Origin: Antedon mediterranea
Lineage: Eukaryota; Echinodermata; Crinoidea; Comatulida; Antedonidae
Direction of reading: 5' to 3'
NCBI RefSeq assembly: GCF_964355755.1
Contig: NC_092671.1
Location: forward strand, 22,773,070-22,837,069
Length of the DNA: 64,000 nucleotides
This document shows, piece by piece, positions 58,370 through 64,000 of this stretch (positions are counted from its first letter, which is position 1; the number at the start of each line of letters is the position of its first letter). The notes beneath the pieces are model-generated. The model was not told where the DNA came from. It ran no database searches and saw nothing but the letters and a program-made list of their open reading frames with translations. A program made the translations under genes and the position numbers.

Positions 58370-59475
58370 ACGGTAAATCGCCCCTTACTTTTAGAATTTT
58401 TACTCGATGGTATATAAAGTTGGTTCGTACTTTCGGTACTGATTTTAACCACCTGATTTAACCCTGTTTACTAATTAAATTAAGTTAGATAATTAGTTAT
58501 TGAGTCGACGATTAAAACGAATTTAGGTTCAACGATTTGCCCCAAAGAGGGGTGTTTTCCGATCGTGGTATACACTGTCTAATGGATGTCCATCTTGAAA
58601 AATACCCGCCACAAAAATGCTAGGAGGCTTCGCATTTTCCTATCTCCTCCTACGATAATTGTTTTTAATAGCTGAAAACCGGTTGAACAGCTAGAGTACA
58701 CCATCATAATGTTGAAGACAGGCCGATTTTCTTTAAAAAATACTATTTTGATAGATTTAATATACGATTATACAAATGTAATGATTTGCGATGAATGGAA
58801 CATCCCAATCTCTCAGTCTGCCAGAGTTTAACACAAGTAGGTAAATTTATGAGCCCTTGGTTTAACACATACGGTAGGTAAATATATGGGCCCTTTGAGA
58901 ATAAACTTGCAATACTTCGACAATACTGTAAATACCTATTAACTATTGTTGGTCCTCATTTGAATCGAACATTTCTTACTGTGAATGTTCGTACTGTTAG
59001 ATGTAATATAAAAATATATACAAATAAACTTTATTACTGAGATTGTGGATAGGCTCTACTGTTAGATATATAAACACATTATTATATACAAATAAACTTT
59101 ATACTGACAGTTCCTTCTCAACGTTTGTATTACTTAATAATTACCAAAAATATAAACGTCGTAGTGGTGTATCGTGTACTTTAATATTTCAATCGATTAT
59201 GACAGTGACAGTTTTAACAAAGTATTAAATCGCAAATGTTTTACTGTATTTAGATGTAGGCCTATATTATTTATAGGCCTATAAAACATGAAAGAAATAT
59301 TTCGTTACTGAGTGGATAAAGAATATATTTAAAAATTGTTCTTCTTTGTACCTATCCACTTTCCCATCCCTCAACCCTAATGTTACATACAAAACACAAA
59401 TTGGGTTTCTTTAAATGAGTCCAAATGAAAAATTTGGACTCATATTGTGATAAGTTTCTCCTTCGGAAGTAATTC
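58370..59475 (+). repeat. dispersed repeat C, copy 3 (most complete)
   Basis: Continuous copy that provides the empty sites for the MITEs in copy 2. It contains GCCCCAAAGAGGGG, CTCCTCCTACGATAATTG, AACCGGTTGAACAGCT, TAGTGGTGTATCGTG and GTTACTGAGTGGATAAAG. It lies upstream of the SETDB1 exon at 58 kb in transcript sense. Confidence 0.85.
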
Positions 59476-60334
59476 CCAGGGTTCTGTCTTTTAGAATAAA
59501 AGTGACACTGTCACAGGCTCCATTTAACGAATCCTCTCCAGGTGCCAGTATAACTATAATGACACATCATTATCCTGAGACACTATGTGAGACACGATTA
59601 CACAATTACGCATTTAGTACTTACTTAAAAAGTAAAAATAAACCTTAGTTTCTAGTAATATTGATAATAAATCTCCAGAAATATATATTGTTTATTATGT
59701 ACACTGGGAACAGACGTTGTAACGCTCGTAGCGTCGTACGTTAATCGGTATACAAAAAAAAAAACTTCCAACCAGGTTTTGCACTTCACAATTTATTTAT
59801 TGTGGTTCAAACTGAAAATGCAACAAAATAATACAATAAAGAACTACAATGTATCCAGGTTAAATTAGCAAAATGTAGAAATGGTATTAAGCCTAAACTA
59901 AACTAAAGAGAGTAATCAAAGGAAGCAAATAACGAACTTACATCACTGGCCTGTCTGGTGTAAGGTAATACAAAGGTATGCAAAGGATTACCGCTCACGA
60001 AATGAAAAAGAACGACAACGACAAGCGCAGCACAGTAAAAGGGAATAATAGAAACAAAAGGACGGGAAATTTACATATTATGTCAGGTGCAGTTTAACAT
60101 AGCAGAAATAAAGCGTTGCGTTACTAACAGACGTGTATATGTATAATTTGTCGGTGACATTCAAAGATATTATACAACAGTGTCTTACAGAATGATGACA
60201 ATGAATTGGTCTATTATAGTTGTCTCCGATACCTTTTCAATCATGATTGTACTTGCACCCAGATGAAGGAGGTTTAATCCAGTTATTGTTATTACGATAT
60301 TAATTGTGTTGTATTTTTTTTTATATCTAGGGTG
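59476..60334. other. unassigned region
   Basis: No gene is supported. The minus strand has an isolated donor-like GTAAGT near 59938-59943 after a short open stretch, but its phase does not fit the exon at 58 kb. An A-rich run lies at 59754-59764. A solo LTR is possible but its ends were not found. Confidence 0.35.
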
Positions 60335-61395
60335 TATTTATTTGATTATAGAAAAAAAAAACGTCTCCACTAAATAAACACCAATCCCCCTAAACACCCC
60401 TCTGAACAATAAATGCCCGGGGCGTTTATTCGGATAAATACGGTAAGTTACTTCTAGCATTCTGAAAAGAACTGTTGAGTTTGACGTTTCTATCAATGTT
60501 TGATCATCCTCAGGGGTCAACAATATTTTCTAGCATTATTATAAGCAAAAGTAAAATTACAAACCATTTAAAGCATCAGTTATTGCATAACATTTATATA
60601 AGAATAAGTTGTGTAGAGGTATGTTTTTTGTTTGAAACATTAGTAATATTAATAGTATTTCTGATCATCTTTTCAACAAATTTTATGTTAGAATGAATGT
60701 ATATATATTGTATGTATATTTACAACAATTTGATACCAATTTTAAGTTTCTACGACTAGTACTAGTAGTACTATAGATATAAAGATGCCCTGGAATGTGG
60801 GTCAAAGGTCAGAAATTGCATTTATGATCATTTTCCACTAAAATGTCCCATTAGACTGAATATGAATGCATGCCTTCTCAACATTTTGAGACTAAAATTG
60901 ACTTGCTGCGACCAGTGGTTGCCAAGATACAAGTACCTATTTGTGTTTGTTCATATAACCCTTGACCCTGACCCTTTGACCTTCTGTAACATTTTTTAAT
61001 GTGCAACAAATAATAAAATGTATATTGCGAACAATGTAAGACCTAATTTAAGTGTCTACGACCAGTAGTTACGGAGATAGATACATGCCCTGGGTAGTGG
61101 GTCAAAAGTCAGAAATGGCATTTCCGGTCATTTTTGACTAAAATGTCCCATTAGACTGAATATAAATGTATACCCTCTGATCAATTTGAGATCAAAATTA
61201 CCTTGCTTTGACCAGTGGTTGTCGAAATTTATGGACCTATTGGTTTATAACCTTTCACCTGACCTTTTGACCTTTCGCCCCATTTTCAAAATGTGTAACC
61301 AGGCCAAAAATGATTGTTTGACCATTCTAAACCAATTTCGGAAGTCAAATTCTCTGGACCTCAAAGTGCATACGAAAGTAAGTTGATATAGCTAC
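60335..61395 (+). mobile_element. second copy of the DR1-repeat element
   Basis: Starts with GCCCGGGGCGTTTATTCGGA and AAATACGGTAAGTTACTTC, then matches 38132-39110 in the opposite orientation through AAGAACTGTTGAG, DR1 units (GGGTCAAAGGTCAGAAAT at 60799) and the end GCTACTAGAGTA (61395). It joins macrosatellite sequence directly at AATAGGTGAAATTACGG. Confidence 0.8.
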
Positions 61396-62660
61396 TAGAG
61401 TAAATAGGTGAAATTACGGACCCGCCATTTATTCCAATTTTTAACATGGTGACCATATCAAAAAGAAACACTAAGATAGCAATATCGGAAGAAAATTATC
61501 TCACCAACAACATATTAACATGTAGAAGAAATTTGAATACATAAAATATAGATGTGTGCTCTTTTAAATGTGATGAACTATGACGCAAAATATGAAAATT
61601 TGACTTTTTTTATTCAACTGACCATATGATGACTTCACAACATCTGATTGGCAAAATGTTCACATGAATTCGTATCTACAATCCAATAACTTCCAGAAAA
61701 CGTTTTAATCATGATTATCACTTTTTATTCAGACGAGCTATAACAGATTGAAATTTACAGTAAATATGAAAATAAGAGGCCCACGTTATTTACATTTTCA
61801 AACAGTATGATGTCATAAAAATTTAAATATTTTTAACTTGTGTGAAAGACAATTGATTGACCTAGACAATATCAAAATCTGGGTGAAAATAGAAAACAGA
61901 TAAGTGGAGATGCGCTCTATTAAAATGTGCTATGACAAAAGATACAAAAATCCTAAAAAAAAAATGTTATATTCGGGTGGCCATACGATGACGTCACAAT
62001 GTCCGATTAGCCATATTAATGCATGATCCGACATCTACAACTAATCAACTTCCAGAATATGTAATAAAAATAACTTTCAACGTTTAGTTTAGAAACTATG
62101 ACTGTTTAAAAAATGCATAATTTTTATGAATTTTTGAACTTTTTCATAAAAAACACGCGCAAATTGTCCAATTCGACGTGATTGTATGATGTAATTTTTT
62201 AAAAATTGGTAAAATTACTAGAAAAGGCTGAAAAAACATAAATCACAGGGAAAAATATGTCTTTAACGCTACGTGCGCACTGTGCTCGTAAAAATATGCA
62301 CGCACGTGGGCATTTAGACATGCTCAAAATGACAAGAAACACGTAGAAAGTTGATAAGAAATTGTTTTTTCGCATTTTGAAATTTTAAATGCTCGTGTGG
62401 GCGTAACTTTCTGTGAAACATGCAATTTTTTTTACACAGAAAGTTAGCACAAGATGTAAATTAAAATTCTAAGTTTCAATTTAAATTGTTGTATGGTTTT
62501 CGATCTATATTAAATACGGGAAATTCAAAAAGTCACATTGTCACATTGCGCAATTCTGACGTCATTCAAAACAGGAGAAGCACAACTTCACATAAATGCC
62601 CACATGTTGACAAAGTTATAAAATGTTATGTTTTCACATTTTTGAGATATAGTCAGGCAG
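61396..62660 (+). repeat. macrosatellite fragment, third block
   Basis: One diverged unit from AATAGGTGAAATTACGGACC to CACATTTTTGAGATAT, same strand as the main arrays, with TGACGTCACAATGTCCGATT retained and the first TGACGTCA decayed to TGACTTCA. It lacks the junction hairpin at both ends. Confidence 0.85.
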
Positions 62661-63526
62661 CATTTGTCACTATATTAACTTTACTTCATATATTTAGCCA
62701 AGTTTGATTTTTCACTTTTAAATGATCAAGGACATCACAAGAAACAACTTCCAACTTGTTGTCCAAATTCTAAACGCGTTTTTCATTCGCTGGGGGCGCT
62801 TTTTCAAAATGGCCGCCTATGCTATCAAGTACTTATATCTCGGCAACCACTAATCGTAGAGACTTGGTTTTAGTCTTAAAATGTTCGTAAGGTACATAAT
62901 TCTATTCACTATAATGGAACATTTTGCCCTAAAATGACCGGAAATACTATTTCTGACCATTTAACCTTTGACCTGATCTTATCATATCTCAATAACTATT
63001 GGTCAGAAAGAGTTGATATTTATCCCAAATTTTTCAGAAAATACATGTTTTTATTTGCTTTAATGCAAAGGTTTGTTTCAAGATGGCCGGAAAAACCATA
63101 TCTGACCTTTGACCATAACCTGTGTGATATCCACAACATGTTGGTTATAGATAACATTTTTCGACAGATTGCTCAGAACATCCATATTTGTAACACATTA
63201 TTGATTTTTCAATTATTGATGCTTTAAAACATTCACTTAAGCTTGGAAATTAAAGTTTTAAAATAAATAAAAGCTACTCATTATCTCCATACATAATCCT
63301 AGCCTGTGATTGGCTGAAAGTTCAAGCAGATTAGATTTCATGAGTTTAAATGGTAAGTGTTTTTTAAACCGATTTAAACAGTGTTTGCTGGGAAATCATA
63401 CTTATTATTAGTACATATACATTTACTTGTATAATAATGTACCTATGCTGATATAAATGTTGTACAGAGAGGCCTTAGTTAAATAGTTATAAACTATAGT
63501 TCCAGTCTAGGCCTTGTCGCTAACAC
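62661..63526. repeat. diverged DR1 units and unassigned sequence
   Basis: 62815-63120 contains units with TCTCGGCAACCACTAATCGT, ATGACCGGAAATACTATTTC and CATTTAACCTTTGACCTGA. The rest (to 63526) is AT-rich without a supported feature. Confidence 0.55.
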
Positions 63527-64000
63527 CAGTGGTGGCGCCAGCGGGGGGGCTACGGGGGCTGTAGCCCCCTCGTCGGGGAGCCTAGCCCCCCACGTCGGGG
63601 AACGCGAGTACTTTTCGTCGGGGAATATAATATAAAGTAAAAATCATTCGCGTTCACTTCGTAGCTTCAGCGACTAGAAAACCACGAAGTTCCATTTTTG
63701 TTAAGTACGTCGGAGGGCTATTACACTTAATATTATGCATGCATTATTGCCAGCGATCTAATAAACAATAGGTATGCACTTGTCTGGCGGTGTCCCTTTG
63801 TACGAATCGTTTAACATTGGGCCCGGCCCATTGCGGTTTACGCGTGATATCATGTTCCACCCAGGGACCAGAATGTGTACTGTAGTTACTTTCCAGGCGA
63901 AGTTTACTGACGCGTTACGTCGTGTACTGTGTATCGACAGCAAAAGGGTACGAATTATCTTCGTGATCTACGGTATTTTATTGTTCGTATGTTCAATTTT
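63527..64000 (+). mobile_element. hAT-like left end leading into dispersed repeat A, copy 2
   Basis: CAGTGGTGGCGCCAG (63527) followed by G-runs and GGCTGTAGCCCCC is a hAT-type end. The sequence then equals repeat A (63567-63957), so repeat A is probably the body of this element, whose right end lies outside the window. No transposase was seen. Confidence 0.65.

Noticed and set aside
59495-59585. Possible exon around CTGTCTTTTAG/CTCTCCAGGTGCC
   Set aside because: Frames on the minus strand contain early stops and no conserved residues were recognised.
59936-60060. Possible extra SETDB1 exon with a GTAAGT donor on the minus strand
   Set aside because: The frame that would leave one base for the next exon ends in a stop, there is no similarity to SETDB1, and the acceptor is unclear.

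Overview
The window is eukaryotic nuclear DNA. It is AT-rich, dense in transposable elements and tandem repeats, and has spliced coding sequence with canonical GT/AG sites. The repertoire (BEL/Pao, Ty3/Gypsy and CR1/Jockey-like fragments, a tRNA-derived SINE, foldback elements with tandem-repeat arms, GACA microsatellites, frequent TAGGCCTA palindromes) suggests a marine invertebrate deuterostome. An echinoderm is my best guess, but the sequence does not prove it.

One host gene is recognisable. The minus strand carries the last three coding exons of a SETDB1-type histone H3K9 methyltransferase: 58128-58016, 46798-46710 and 22319-22202, the last ending in a stop codon. All splice sites and intron phases agree and the exons join in frame through the second half of the SET domain and the post-SET zinc cluster. 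About 36 kb of the window is therefore transcribed as this gene. Its two last introns (about 11.2 and 24.4 kb) consist almost wholly of repeats.

Layout. 1-5.2 kb: a TTAA-flanked MITE and a 5'-truncated non-LTR retrotransposon inserted into a decayed BEL/Pao element. 5.5-11 kb: two Mutator/foldback-like elements with perfect 9-10 bp target duplications and a hAT-like element with an 8 bp duplication. 11.0-17.6 kb: a non-LTR tail, then a 5.9 kb element whose inverted arms are built from a GGACAACTACCCC-type minisatellite. 18.2-19.4 kb: an internally deleted non-LTR relic. 21-22.3 kb: end and probable 3' UTR of the SETDB1-like gene.

22.9-52 kb (last intron and part of the previous one): a macrosatellite of about 1.52 kb units, including five nearly identical tandem units at 26.5-34.1 kb, with a hairpin at each junction and satellite hairpin arrays. 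Between its blocks lie foldbacks of a repeat carrying nuclear-receptor DR1-like motifs (GGTCAAAGGTCA), a SINE, a Gypsy fragment and MITEs. 52.2-57.7 kb: nested inverted-repeat elements inserted in the satellite. 58-64 kb: the first visible SETDB1 exon, further dispersed repeats, another satellite fragment and the start of a hAT-like element.

No bacterial-type operons, CRISPR arrays, rRNA genes or intact transposase genes were seen. The main points for follow-up are a heterochromatin-writer gene whose own introns house a macrosatellite, a family of leader-plus-hairpin modules whose stems differ as whole pairs while the leader is kept, and several tandem-repeat-armed elements that can be dated by nesting and by empty sites within this window.
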